Shown: positions 56,184 through 64,000 of the stretch, piece after piece
How positions within the stretch are numbered: the stretch's first letter is position 1
How the letters are laid out: each line of letters begins with the position of its first letter
Source of the DNA: an uncultured Afifella sp.
Lineage (GTDB): Bacteria > Pseudomonadota > Alphaproteobacteria > Rhizobiales > Afifellaceae
Length of the DNA stretch: 64,000 nucleotides
Direction of reading: 5' to 3'
Assembly: GCA_947259045.1 (NCBI GenBank)
Contig: CAMYKZ010000003.1
Span: forward strand, 1 to 64,000
The notes under the pieces: generated by a model
What the model saw: only the letters and a program-made list of their open reading frames with translations
Told to the model about the DNA's origin: nothing
Database searches by the model: none
Made by a program: the position numbers and the translations under genes

Positions 56184-57043
56184 CCCTTGGAGTGACCCAG
56201 GCGGGGCAGGCCGCCGATGATGCCGGTTATCTGACAAGCCTGGTGCGCAACCACGACCGTCCGCGCTATTATTCCGGCCTTTTTGCGCCGGCGGAAAAAC
56301 GTGAGCATCTGATTGCCCTTTACGCAATGAATTCGGAGATCTGCCGGATACCGGCAAGCGTTGCCGAGCTAGGTCTTGGCGATATCCGCTTGCAATGGTG
56401 GCTGGATGCCATAACGGCTGCAGACGATGGTGGTGATACGCCGGTGATGCGCGGCCTGATCCGGGCGATGCAATCTTGCCGATTACCGGCGGATGCGCTT
56501 AAGCAGATTGTCGAGACGCACCGCAACGATCTCTATGGCGATCCGCCGGCGACACTGCAGGATCTTGAAGCCTATTTCGGCCAGACCGACTCAGCCCTGT
56601 TTCAGCTTGCAAGTCTCATATTGGGGAGCCAAGGTGCAGAAACGGCAGATGCGGCCGGTCACGCCGGGATTGCCTACGGTCTTGTCCTGCAGCTTGGCGC
56701 GCTCTGCAGTCTGCGCCGACAAGGGCGGCAGATCGTGTCCGCCGATCTGTTGGATATCTATGGAATCGATCCGGACACCATGTTTCTGAAAAACCCGCCG
56801 GTCGGCTTCAAGGCTTTGCTCGACCATCTTCTGGATATGGCGACCGAACATGTGGATCAGGCGAAAGCCGCGATCGGCCTGGTTCCAAGCCAATGCCGGC
56901 CGGCGTTTTTGCCGTTGGCAATCCTGCCGATGCAGATCCGGCGGATCTCGGCAGCCGGCGACAGACTCTGGCATCAGCCGGTTGTCCAGTCGGATCTGTC
57001 GGTGCTTTTCCGGATTGCCCGGGCTGGCATTTTCGGTCTTTGA
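56180..57043 (+). CDS. Squalene/phytoene synthase-like protein, NDUFAF6-like group
   Basis: A 287-residue protein of the isoprenoid synthase fold. It lacks the two aspartate-rich DxxxD motifs of true squalene synthases: the first reads LGDIRLQWWLDAI (residues 67-78) and the second region reads GIAYGLVLQLGALCSL. The FQWW-type first motif is typical of NDUFAF6, a complex I assembly factor, so it is probably not a terpenoid enzyme. GTG start overlaps the upstream Mth938-like gene by 4 bases. Convergent with trmFO. Confidence 0.82.
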   Translation: MTLGVTQAGQAADDAGYLTSLVRNHDRPRYYSGLFAPAEKREHLIALYAMNSEICRIPASVAELGLGDIRLQWWLDAITAADDGGDTPVMRGLIRAMQSCRLPADALKQIVETHRNDLYGDPPATLQDLEAYFGQTDSALFQLASLILGSQGAETADAAGHAGIAYGLVLQLGALCSLRRQGRQIVSADLLDIYGIDPDTMFLKNPPVGFKALLDHLLDMATEHVDQAKAAIGLVPSQCRPAFLPLAILPMQIRRISAAGDRLWHQPVVQSDLSVLFRIARAGIFGL

Positions 57044-57052
57044 ACGGTCTCG

Positions 57053-58465
57053 TCAGGCCGCGGCCTTTTCATTCCGGCGCTCGGCAATCCAGGCATCCAT
57101 GTCCTGCAGTGCCCTTGCCGATATGGCCTGACGGCGTGAAACGGTCTTTTCCTTGCCCTTCATGCGTTTGCCGTCTGGATGTTTGGTCGGAGCCTCGACG
57201 GGCGGAAACAGGCCGAAATTGACATTCATCGGCTGGAAGGTGGATTTTTTCTCAAGCGGATCGATCAGGTGGCCGCCGGTAATGTGGGCCAGCAAAGCGC
57301 CGTGCGCAGTCGTTTGCGGCGGAACCGTCGCTTTCAGGCCGGACAGTTCGGCCGCACAGAAGCGGGCCGCGAGAAGTCCGATTGCAGCCGATTCCACATA
57401 ACCCTCGCAGCCGGTAATCTGACCGGCAAAACGGATATGCGGCGCCGCTTTGAGGCGCAGAGTCGGATCGAGCAATTTCGGTGAATTGATAAACGTGTTG
57501 CGGTGCAATCCGCCCAGCCGCGCAAATTCGGCGTTTTCCAGCCCCGGCACTGCTCGCAGGATCTGCACCTGTTCGCCATATTTCATCTTGGTCTGGAATC
57601 CGACCATGTTGTAGAGCGTTCCAAGCGCATTATCCTGCCGCAGCTGAATGATCGCGTGAGATTTGACGGCCGGATCGTGCGGATTGGTCAGGCCGACCGG
57701 TTTCATCGGCCCGTGGCGCAGGGTTTCGCGTCCGCGGGTCGCCATCACTTCGATCGGCAGGCAGCCGTCAAAATAAGGCGTATCCTTTTCCCATTCATGG
57801 AAATCTGCGGTTTCGGCGGCAAGCAGGGCATCGATAAACGCGTCATACTGCTGCTTGTTCAGCGGACAGTTGATATAATCGGCGCCGGTTCCGCCCGGAC
57901 CGGCCTTGTCATAGCGCGACTGGAACCATGCTTTGTCCATGTCGATGCTTTCGCGGTGGATAATCGGCGCGATAGCATCGAAAAAAGCCAGCTGGTCCTG
58001 TCCGCTTGCCGATCTGATGGAGTCAGCCAGAGATGGTGAGGTGAGGGGACCCGTGGCAACGATCACGTGGCCCCAATCGGCCGGTGGCAGGCTTTCCACT
58101 GGTCCGATTTCAATTCGGATCATCGGATGATGCCGCAACCGTTCACTGACCCCGTCGGAGAAACCGATGCGGTCGACGGCAAGCGCACCGCCCGCCGGGA
58201 CCTGATTGGCATCGCCTATTTGCATGATCAATGAACCCGCCCGGCGCATTTCCTCGTGCAGCAGGCCAACGGCATTGTTCTGGGCGTCGTCTGAGCGGAA
58301 TGAATTGGAACAGACCAGTTCGGCAAATCCGTCGGTCTGATGCGCGGCCGTCTTTACCGCCGGGCGCATTTCATGCAGGACGACGGAATGGCCGGCTTCC
58401 GCCAGCTGCCATGCCGCTTCAGAGCCGGCAAGGCCCGCGCCGATAATGTGTACCGGATTGATCAT
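57053..58465 (-). CDS. trmFO: Methylenetetrahydrofolate-tRNA-(uracil-5-)-methyltransferase TrmFO
   Basis: A 470-residue flavoprotein that makes ribothymidine-54 in tRNA from methylene-folate. FAD site: [20 protein letters not shown] at the N-terminus, then [26 protein letters not shown], and [16 protein letters not shown]. The C-terminus has [20 protein letters not shown]. The ATG at 58465 is chosen over a frame start at 58528 because the FAD motif follows at once. Divergent from the lipoprotein gene at 58566. Confidence 0.95.
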   Translation of the reverse strand: MINPVHIIGAGLAGSEAAWQLAEAGHSVVLHEMRPAVKTAAHQTDGFAELVCSNSFRSDDAQNNAVGLLHEEMRRAGSLIMQIGDANQVPAGGALAVDRIGFSDGVSERLRHHPMIRIEIGPVESLPPADWGHVIVATGPLTSPSLADSIRSASGQDQLAFFDAIAPIIHRESIDMDKAWFQSRYDKAGPGGTGADYINCPLNKQQYDAFIDALLAAETADFHEWEKDTPYFDGCLPIEVMATRGRETLRHGPMKPVGLTNPHDPAVKSHAIIQLRQDNALGTLYNMVGFQTKMKYGEQVQILRAVPGLENAEFARLGGLHRNTFINSPKLLDPTLRLKAAPHIRFAGQITGCEGYVESAAIGLLAARFCAAELSGLKATVPPQTTAHGALLAHITGGHLIDPLEKKSTFQPMNVNFGLFPPVEAPTKHPDGKRMKGKEKTVSRRQAISARALQDMDAWIAERRNEKAAA

Positions 58466-58565
58466 GGATTGGATATGGGGCATGACAGAGGCGATTGACA
58501 AGGTCCAACTGACATGGGGGTTTTGCAATCTTCTGTTTCGTTACGCGGTGAAAAATTGTAAACTG

Positions 58566-59189
58566 ATGCGCATGAGCCTTTTTCGATCCCTCCCGATGCT
58601 GTTTGCCATTGTTATCCTCAGCGGATGCGCTTCCCAGTCCCTTTCGAGCCATGGCGGCTGGTTTGACGAGCGTCAGGCTCGCATGCCGATCGGCAGCAAG
58701 ATCTATGTCTGTCACGCGTTTATGTGCAGTTTGACAACGCCGGTCACGCTGAGTGCGGCAGAACTGGCTGAAATCAGCGCACCATTGAAGAACCCGGTAG
58801 AAAATGCTGCGGCGGAACGGCTGGCATTGTCCAGTTCAGTACAGATCTTCGAACGGATCATCGGCAATCGGATCGGTACGGCAAACGACCGTGGCGGCCT
58901 TGATATCGGCGGCGGCGATCCGAGCCAGATGGATTGCATTGACGAAGCGACCAATACGACCAGCCTGATGCTTGTCCTTGTGGCCAGGGGCGATCTGAGA
59001 TTTCACGAAGTTGCCCGTCCGGTGTCACGCGGGTTTTTCCTCGATGGCCGCTATCCCCATGCGACCGCGGTATTGCGGGAAACGGGCACCGATCTGAGTT
59101 GGGCGATCGATTCCTGGCAGACCGCAAATGCAAAACCCCCGGTGATCCAGGACCTAGATGTCTGGATCGTTACCCGGGGGTCGGTGTGA
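58566..59189 (+). CDS. Putative lipoprotein of unknown function
   Basis: A 207-residue protein with a lipoprotein signal: MRMSLFRSLPMLFAIVILSGC, with lipobox LSGC at residues 18-21, so it should be anchored in the outer or inner membrane. Conserved-looking stretches include MPIGSKIYVCHAFMCSLTTPV and QMDCIDEATNTTSLML-L, with several cysteines, then FFLDGRYPHATAVLRE. Similar proteins are common in rhizobia without known function. A second ATG two codons later is also possible. Confidence 0.75.
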   Translation: MRMSLFRSLPMLFAIVILSGCASQSLSSHGGWFDERQARMPIGSKIYVCHAFMCSLTTPVTLSAAELAEISAPLKNPVENAAAERLALSSSVQIFERIIGNRIGTANDRGGLDIGGGDPSQMDCIDEATNTTSLMLVLVARGDLRFHEVARPVSRGFFLDGRYPHATAVLRETGTDLSWAIDSWQTANAKPPVIQDLDVWIVTRGSV

Positions 59190-59238
59190 CGCACTGCCTG
59201 TTGCGTGCGTCTTCTACTCTTGGAAAATGTGTCGCCGT

Positions 59239-59391
59239 TTAGAACGCAGATGCCTGACGGGCGACGCGATCGATATCACCGCGGCTAAGGCCAAGGTCTT
59301 CCAGTTCACGAACAGTCAGATTTTCCAGTTCCCGGACGGTTGTCCGGTACCGGCGCCAGCGCTGCAGGCGGTTGATCAAAGTCGATTTCAT
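59239..59391 (-). CDS. DUF1127 small protein
   Basis: A 50-residue protein reading MKSTLINRLQRWRRYRTTV and then RELENLTVRELEDLGLSRGD, ending VARQASAF. The Arg-rich start and the LxxLxxRELEDLGLSR core are the DUF1127 (YjiS-like) pattern. Such mini-proteins in rhizobia and Agrobacterium bind RNA or affect phosphate and carbon responses, but the function here is unknown. It lies alone in the gap between the lipoprotein and the membrane-protein gene. Confidence 0.85.
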   Translation of the reverse strand: MKSTLINRLQRWRRYRTTVRELENLTVRELEDLGLSRGDIDRVARQASAF

Positions 59392-59576
59392 TTTTGCTAC
59401 TCCGCAATATGTTCTTTATTCCTCCCTCATATAGGTCAGTTTGCAAAAATGTTGCAGTGCAATATTCGCATGGCAGTCCCGGCGAAAGAACAGAGCCGCT
59501 TAATCGACTCTTAACGCGAAAGCGGCGCGATTCGACCGTCAATATTAAATTAGTGTTTCTAGCCCAGCCTGAGGGG

Positions 59577-60707
59577 ATGGCCACTGCTCGTCTTCCCACA
59601 CTGACCAAAGGCGCAATATGGCTTGCGCTGCGTTTGCTCGGGCTTCACGGCGTGAAGAGTATAATCGTTTGCCTTCCGGCCATTGCCGGCCTGGTGCTTT
59701 GCGGGCTGGTCTATCAATCGCACCTGCTGCTGCTGGGCCTCTTCAAGGTTGGAATTCCTGCTTTCGTTGCCCGCCAAATTGAATCGTTTCTGCTGCTTGG
59801 GCTGATTGGCGGACTGCTGGTGTTGATCGCGGTCCTCGCCCAGCGCGGCATTATCATAAGCGCTGCCGGGGACAATCCGACGGTCGACGTGGAAACCAGC
59901 AGCTTCGCTCATCCGACGATTTTTTTCGCCCTGCGCCGTGGCTGGCTCGTGCTGGTGATTGTCGCCTCCGTCTACCTTGCTATCCACATGATCGGCGGGA
60001 ATGTTGCGCATAACGGGCCAAAGGCGCTGATATTCATTGGCGCCGCGATCGCATTTACCCTCATGTCGGTGCTGTCGCAGCCGCTTGGTCTGGTCCTGCT
60101 CGCGCTATTGCTCGGCATGATCTATTTACTTGGTCGGATCGCCCTCAGGCTGTTTAACGACACACTGATCCATTTTGGTGCGGCAGGCGCATCCGGCATC
60201 GACGTATTTTCCGTCGCAAAGGCCAAATGGGGGCAGTTTACGCGCCTGGTCATCAATCTTCTGCTGCTGCTGGGCATTCCCTTCATTCTCGCCCAGTCCT
60301 GGTTGCCGAAGCAATATACCGCGCCACAGGCAATGCCATCGTTCAGCCAGGTCGAAACCGCGCCCTCGAGCGGCCTGCCGTCTGCGGCTGGTGACAACCT
60401 GTTTTTTGCGATTGCCGATCTGCCGGCTCTTTTCGGCGCCGCGTATATCATGCTGATGGTCGGCCTCGGCATGATCCTCATTGCCTATGCCGCTGCCGTC
60501 ATTTGGATCAAGAGCGCCGAGGTGGCGCAAAGCTGGTCGCTGGAAAAGGATGACGGTTCAACCGTCACCCGTGCGCCCAGGGAAGGCGATCCGACGAATG
60601 TCCTTGAGGCTATTCTGCGGCGTCCAGACCAAGCTGGATTTCCTGCTCAACCTGTTTTCGGGGCTTCGCAGCCCGCGCAGTTCGGCCAGCGCCGGACTTC
60701 CGCTTAA
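59577..60707 (+). CDS. Polytopic membrane protein of unknown function, overlapping uvrA
   Basis: A 376-residue protein with about seven hydrophobic segments (near residues 28-48, 55-75, 80-95, 118-138, 150-190, 220-240 and 285-315) and a polar C-terminal tail. No family recognised. The ATG at 59577 directly follows GAGGGG, which is too close for a good RBS; the start is therefore uncertain, and a GTG at 59553 is in frame. Its last 98 bases overlap the 3' end of uvrA on the other strand, so the two tails share sequence. Confidence 0.65.
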   Translation: MATARLPTLTKGAIWLALRLLGLHGVKSIIVCLPAIAGLVLCGLVYQSHLLLLGLFKVGIPAFVARQIESFLLLGLIGGLLVLIAVLAQRGIIISAAGDNPTVDVETSSFAHPTIFFALRRGWLVLVIVASVYLAIHMIGGNVAHNGPKALIFIGAAIAFTLMSVLSQPLGLVLLALLLGMIYLLGRIALRLFNDTLIHFGAAGASGIDVFSVAKAKWGQFTRLVINLLLLLGIPFILAQSWLPKQYTAPQAMPSFSQVETAPSSGLPSAAGDNLFFAIADLPALFGAAYIMLMVGLGMILIAYAAAVIWIKSAEVAQSWSLEKDDGSTVTRAPREGDPTNVLEAILRRPDQAGFPAQPVFGASQPAQFGQRRTSA

Positions 60708-63564
60708 GAACGGGTTTCAGAAACTTGCCGGTGTAGGATTTTTTGCTGGCGGCAATATCTTCAGGCGTTCCGACAGCGACGATTTCGCCGCCGCCGTCGC
60801 CGCCTTCCGGTCCCAGATCGATGATCCAGTCAGCCGTCTTGATGACCTCAAGATTATGCTCGATCACCACCACCGTATTGCCCTGTTCGACCAGCTCATG
60901 CAGCACATCGAGCAGCTTCGCCACATCGTGAAAATGCAGGCCGGTTGTCGGTTCATCCAGGATATAGAGAGTTCGGCCTGTTGCGCGCTTGGACAATTCC
61001 TTCGACAGTTTCACGCGCTGGGCTTCGCCGCCTGACAGGGTCGTCGCCTGTTGGCCGACCTTGATATAGCCGAGCCCCACGCGGGCCAGGGTTTGAAGCT
61101 TGTCACGCACCGCCGGCACTGCGGAAAAGAATATTGCGCCCTCGTCGACGGTCATATCCAGAATATCGGCAATCGACTGGCCCTTGAACAGTACTTCCAG
61201 GGTCTCGCGGTTGTAGCGTTTGCCGTCACAGACATCGCAGGTGACATAGACATCGGGCAGGAAATGCATCTCGATCTTGATGACGCCGTCACCCTGACAT
61301 GCTTCGCAGCGTCCGCCCTTGACGTTGAACGAAAACCGGCCGGGCTGGTAACCGCGCGCCTTGGCTTCCGGAAGACCGGCAAACCAGTCACGGATCGGCG
61401 TAAAGGCGCCGGTGTACGTCGCCGGGTTTGATCTCGGCGTTCGGCCGATCGGCGACTGATCGATATCGATGACCTTGTCGAGATGTTCCAGCCCGGTCAG
61501 GGATTCATGCGGCGACGGCAATTCGCGGGAACCATTGAGCCGGCGGGCGACGGACCGGTAAATCGTATCGATCAGCAGGGTCGATTTGCCGCCGCCGGAA
61601 ACCCCGGTGACACAGGTGAATGTGCCCAATGGTATCTCGGCGCTGACATTCTTCAGATTGTTGCCTGTCGCGCCGGTCACTTTGATCCGGCGCTGCTTCG
61701 ACGGTTTTCGGCGCTTGGCCGGCAGCGGGATTGCAACGGCGCCCGACATATACTGGCCGGTTAGCGACTGATCATTCGCCATAATATCGGCCGGCGTTCC
61801 CTCAGCGACGATCCGTCCGCCATGAATACCGGCGCCTGGACCGATATCGACGACATGGTCGGCTGAGCGGATGGCATCCTCGTCATGTTCGACAACGATC
61901 ACGGTGTTTCCGAGATCGCGGAGATGTTTCAGCGTGTCGAGCAACCGGTCATTGTCGCGCTGGTGAAGGCCGATTGAGGGTTCATCGAGCACATAGAGCA
62001 CGCCCGTCAGGCCGGAGCCGATCTGCGAGGCAAGACGGATACGCTGGCTTTCGCCGCCCGATAACGTGCCGGAGTTGCGCGACAATGTCAGATAGTCGAG
62101 GCCAACATCGTTCAGAAATGCAAGCCGTTCCCGGATTTCCTTCAGAATTCGGGCTGCTATCTCCATCTGCTTGTCGTTCAAATTTTCAGGCAGCGTTTCA
62201 AACCATTGTCCGGCCGCGCGGATCGACAATTCGGAGATCTGGCCGATGTGCCGGTTATCGATCTTCACCGCCTTGGCTTCCGGCTTGAGGCGGTAACCGC
62301 CGCAGCTCTCGCACGGCGAGGCGGACATGTAGCGGCTGAATTCGTCGCGAACCCAGGATGAATCGGTTTCCTTCCAGCGGCGTTCGAGGTTCGGGATGAC
62401 GCCCTCGAACGGCTTGCTGGTCTGGTAGGAGCGCTGACCGTCGTTATAAACGAGGGTGACCTTTTCCTTCTTCGTTCCGAACAGGATGGCCTGCTGCGCC
62501 TTGGCCGGCAGATCCGACCAGGCCGTGTCGACGCTGAAACCGTAATGGCGGGCAAGCCCTTCCAGTGTCTGGAGATAGTAGGGCGATGATGATTTCGCCC
62601 ATGGCAGGATTGCGCCCTTGCGCAACGTCAGGTGATGGTCGGGAACCACGAGATCCGCATCCGCACCCTGTTGCGTTCCCAGTCCGTCGCAGTCGGGACA
62701 GGCGCCGACCGGGTTGTTGAAGGAAAACAATCTCGGTTCGATTTCCGCTATCGTGAAACCGGAAACGGGGCAGGCGAATTTTTCTGAAAACAAAATCTGC
62801 CGCGGCTGGCCCTTATCATCTTTTTCGTCTGCAAACTCTGCTATCGCAATGCCGTCGGCGACAGAGAGCGCCGTCTGCATGGAATCGGCCAGCCTGGTTG
62901 CGATATCGGGGCGGACAACAAGCCGGTCGACGACAATGTCGATATCGTGCTTGAATTTCTTGTCCAGTGCAGGGGCTTCGGCAATTTCGTAAAGTTCGCC
63001 GTCAATGCGCGCGCGCTGGAAACCGCGTTTCATGAATTCAGCCAACTCCTTGCGGAATTCACCCTTGCGGTTGCGGGCAATCGGCGCCAGCAGATAGAGC
63101 CGGGTGCCTTTGTCAAGCTCCATGACCCGGTCAACCATCTGGCTGACGGTCTGGCTCTGGATCGGCAGGCCCGTTGCCGGCGAATAGGGGACGCCGACCC
63201 GGGCAAACAGCAGCCGCATATAATCATAAATCTCGGTGACCGTTCCCACCGTGGAACGCGGATTTCGCGAGGTGGTTTTCTGTTCGATGGAAATGGCCGG
63301 CGACAGGCCGTCGATCTGATCCACATCCGGTTTCTGCATCATTTCCAGAAACTGGCGGGCGTAGGCTGAAAGCGATTCCACATACCGGCGCTGGCCTTCG
63401 GCGTAGATTGTATCGAAAGCAAGCGAAGACTTGCCGGAACCCGACAGTCCGGTCATCACAATCAGACTGTCGCGCGGCAGGTCGACATCAACATTTTTCA
63501 GATTATGTTCGCGGGCACCCCGGACCGATATAGTCTTTTGCCCGTTTCTCTCATTGATCTTCAT
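60610..63564 (-). CDS. uvrA: Excinuclease ABC subunit A
   Basis: A 984-residue UvrA, the damage-recognition ATPase of nucleotide excision repair. Two ABC modules: [14 protein letters not shown] near residue 39 and [10 protein letters not shown] near 660, signatures [12 protein letters not shown] and [12 protein letters not shown], and zinc-binding CxxC motifs ([33 protein letters not shown]). The chosen ATG at 63564 begins [17 protein letters not shown]; an upstream start at 63606 is less likely. The C-terminal tail ([15 protein letters not shown]) overlaps the neighbouring membrane-protein gene. A LexA box lies upstream. Confidence 0.97.
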   Translation of the reverse strand: MKINERNGQKTISVRGAREHNLKNVDVDLPRDSLIVMTGLSGSGKSSLAFDTIYAEGQRRYVESLSAYARQFLEMMQKPDVDQIDGLSPAISIEQKTTSRNPRSTVGTVTEIYDYMRLLFARVGVPYSPATGLPIQSQTVSQMVDRVMELDKGTRLYLLAPIARNRKGEFRKELAEFMKRGFQRARIDGELYEIAEAPALDKKFKHDIDIVVDRLVVRPDIATRLADSMQTALSVADGIAIAEFADEKDDKGQPRQILFSEKFACPVSGFTIAEIEPRLFSFNNPVGACPDCDGLGTQQGADADLVVPDHHLTLRKGAILPWAKSSSPYYLQTLEGLARHYGFSVDTAWSDLPAKAQQAILFGTKKEKVTLVYNDGQRSYQTSKPFEGVIPNLERRWKETDSSWVRDEFSRYMSASPCESCGGYRLKPEAKAVKIDNRHIGQISELSIRAAGQWFETLPENLNDKQMEIAARILKEIRERLAFLNDVGLDYLTLSRNSGTLSGGESQRIRLASQIGSGLTGVLYVLDEPSIGLHQRDNDRLLDTLKHLRDLGNTVIVVEHDEDAIRSADHVVDIGPGAGIHGGRIVAEGTPADIMANDQSLTGQYMSGAVAIPLPAKRRKPSKQRRIKVTGATGNNLKNVSAEIPLGTFTCVTGVSGGGKSTLLIDTIYRSVARRLNGSRELPSPHESLTGLEHLDKVIDIDQSPIGRTPRSNPATYTGAFTPIRDWFAGLPEAKARGYQPGRFSFNVKGGRCEACQGDGVIKIEMHFLPDVYVTCDVCDGKRYNRETLEVLFKGQSIADILDMTVDEGAIFFSAVPAVRDKLQTLARVGLGYIKVGQQATTLSGGEAQRVKLSKELSKRATGRTLYILDEPTTGLHFHDVAKLLDVLHELVEQGNTVVVIEHNLEVIKTADWIIDLGPEGGDGGGEIVAVGTPEDIAASKKSYTGKFLKPVLKRKSGAGRTARAAKPRKQVEQEIQLGLDAAE

Positions 63565-63717
63565 CTGAACCCATATTGCCCGGCACGGGCATATTAAACG
63601 CCACAAGGTGTTTAGCTAATGCGCCGGCCACTGAAAACAAACGAATAAGCGCTGGCAACCCTCAACTTGAAGAAGTCTGGGGAAAGCCGGTCTTGATTCG
63701 GCTTGTCTGTCATTGTA

Positions 63718-63732
63718 GAACATATGTGGAAC
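63718..63732. promoter_or_regulatory. LexA (SOS) box between uvrA and ssb
   Basis: GAAC-N7-GAAC at 63718-63732, which reads GTTCCACATATGTTC on the minus strand, matches the alphaproteobacterial LexA operator GTTC-N7-GTTC. It sits in the 286-base divergent gap, so it could repress uvrA, ssb or both. Coupling of uvrA and ssb by one SOS box is known in other bacteria. Confidence 0.8.
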
Positions 63733-63850
63733 AAATGCTCCAGACAATCCTGCCTGCAGTATAAAACCCTTGTGGACAGGGGCTGATGCACACTGGTTCT
63801 GCCGTGCAATCGGTCTATATGGAGCGATATTCGATCAGGAGGACAAGATT

Positions 63851-64000
63851 ATGGCAGGCAGTGTGAACAAGGTGACCCTGGTCGGCAATCTGGGTGCGGA
63901 TCCGGAAGTGCGCAAGCTGAATTCGGGTGACCCGGTCGTCAATCTGCGGATTGCGACATCGGAAAGCTGGCGCGACAAGCAAAGTGGCGAACGCCGGGAA
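63851..64000 (+). CDS. ssb: Single-stranded DNA-binding protein, N-terminal part (runs off window end)
   Basis: The first 50 codons, beginning [20 protein letters not shown], followed by [18 protein letters not shown], the OB-fold start of bacterial SSB. A strong AGGAGGAC precedes the ATG. The gene continues beyond the window. SSB protects single-stranded DNA in replication and repair, and it is divergent from uvrA as in many bacteria. Confidence 0.94.
   Translation, partial: MAGSVNKVTLVGNLGADPEVRKLNSGDPVVNLRIATSESWRDKQSGERRE

Noticed and set aside
57055-57069. AGGCCGCGGCCT palindrome followed by TTT at the end of trmFO
   Set aside because: The stem is only 4 bp with a usable loop and overlaps the trmFO coding end; too weak to call a terminator.

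Overview
The window is a stretch of ordinary alphaproteobacterial chromosome, most likely from the order Hyphomicrobiales (Rhizobiales). The evidence is the Aap general amino-acid transporter (aapJQMP), a periplasmic ExoR-type regulator, PopZ (DUF2497), a DUF1127 mini-protein, the aerobic cobalamin cluster with CobN/CobO/CobQ and CbtAB, a GTTC-N7-GTTC type LexA box between uvrA and ssb, and many small conserved genes typical of rhizobial genomes. The genus cannot be fixed from the sequence alone. Coding density is very high. I see no insertion sequence, prophage, integron, CRISPR array or toxin-antitoxin pair, and no gene-free stretch above about 300 bases once the small DUF1127 gene at 59239-59391 is counted.

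Layout. 1-5822: the 5' end of a cystathionine beta-lyase gene, then the aapJQMP amino-acid uptake operon and a DUF2459 membrane protein. 5831-13110: mostly minus-strand genes: an OmpA-family envelope protein with charged repeats, an operon cysK-alaX-sseA-GNAT (cysteine synthesis, mis-charged tRNA editing, mercaptopyruvate sulfur transfer), a CPD photolyase and a BON-LysM protein. 13191-16030: a short-chain dehydrogenase, a two-gene ABC-2 exporter and tRNA-Asn. 16441-26088: a cobalamin riboswitch followed by cbtB-cbtA-cobU-cobW-cobN-cobO-cobQ, with convergent cobD and what looks like a truncated cobC. 26220-32378: tRNA-Cys, a Pcm-like methyltransferase, tolC, popZ and valS.

32382-42343: a SAM methyltransferase, ilvD overlapping an exoR-like gene, a small Cys-rich secreted protein with xthA and erpA, then dgt, argS and a SPOR-domain protein. 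42371-51782: a long plus-strand run nagZ-scpA-scpB-(orphan ABC ATPase)-tatABC-serS-surE-pcm-nlpD, covering cell-wall recycling, chromosome condensation, twin-arginine export, translation and division-related amidase activation. 51818-58465: a DUF815 ATPase, then yajC-secD-secF, a Mth938-like protein, an NDUFAF6-like squalene-synthase homologue, and trmFO. 58566-64000: a lipoprotein, DUF1127, a polytopic membrane protein whose end overlaps uvrA, uvrA itself, a LexA box and the 5' end of ssb.

The most unusual features are the apparent cobC remnant inside an otherwise well ordered cobalamin locus, the orphan ABC ATPase wedged into a conserved scp-tat gene order, the convergent uvrA overlap of about 98 bases, the ilvD/exoR overlap, and a change in codon usage at the 3' end of argS. 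No clearly new biological system was identified; most of the window is well-known core genome.
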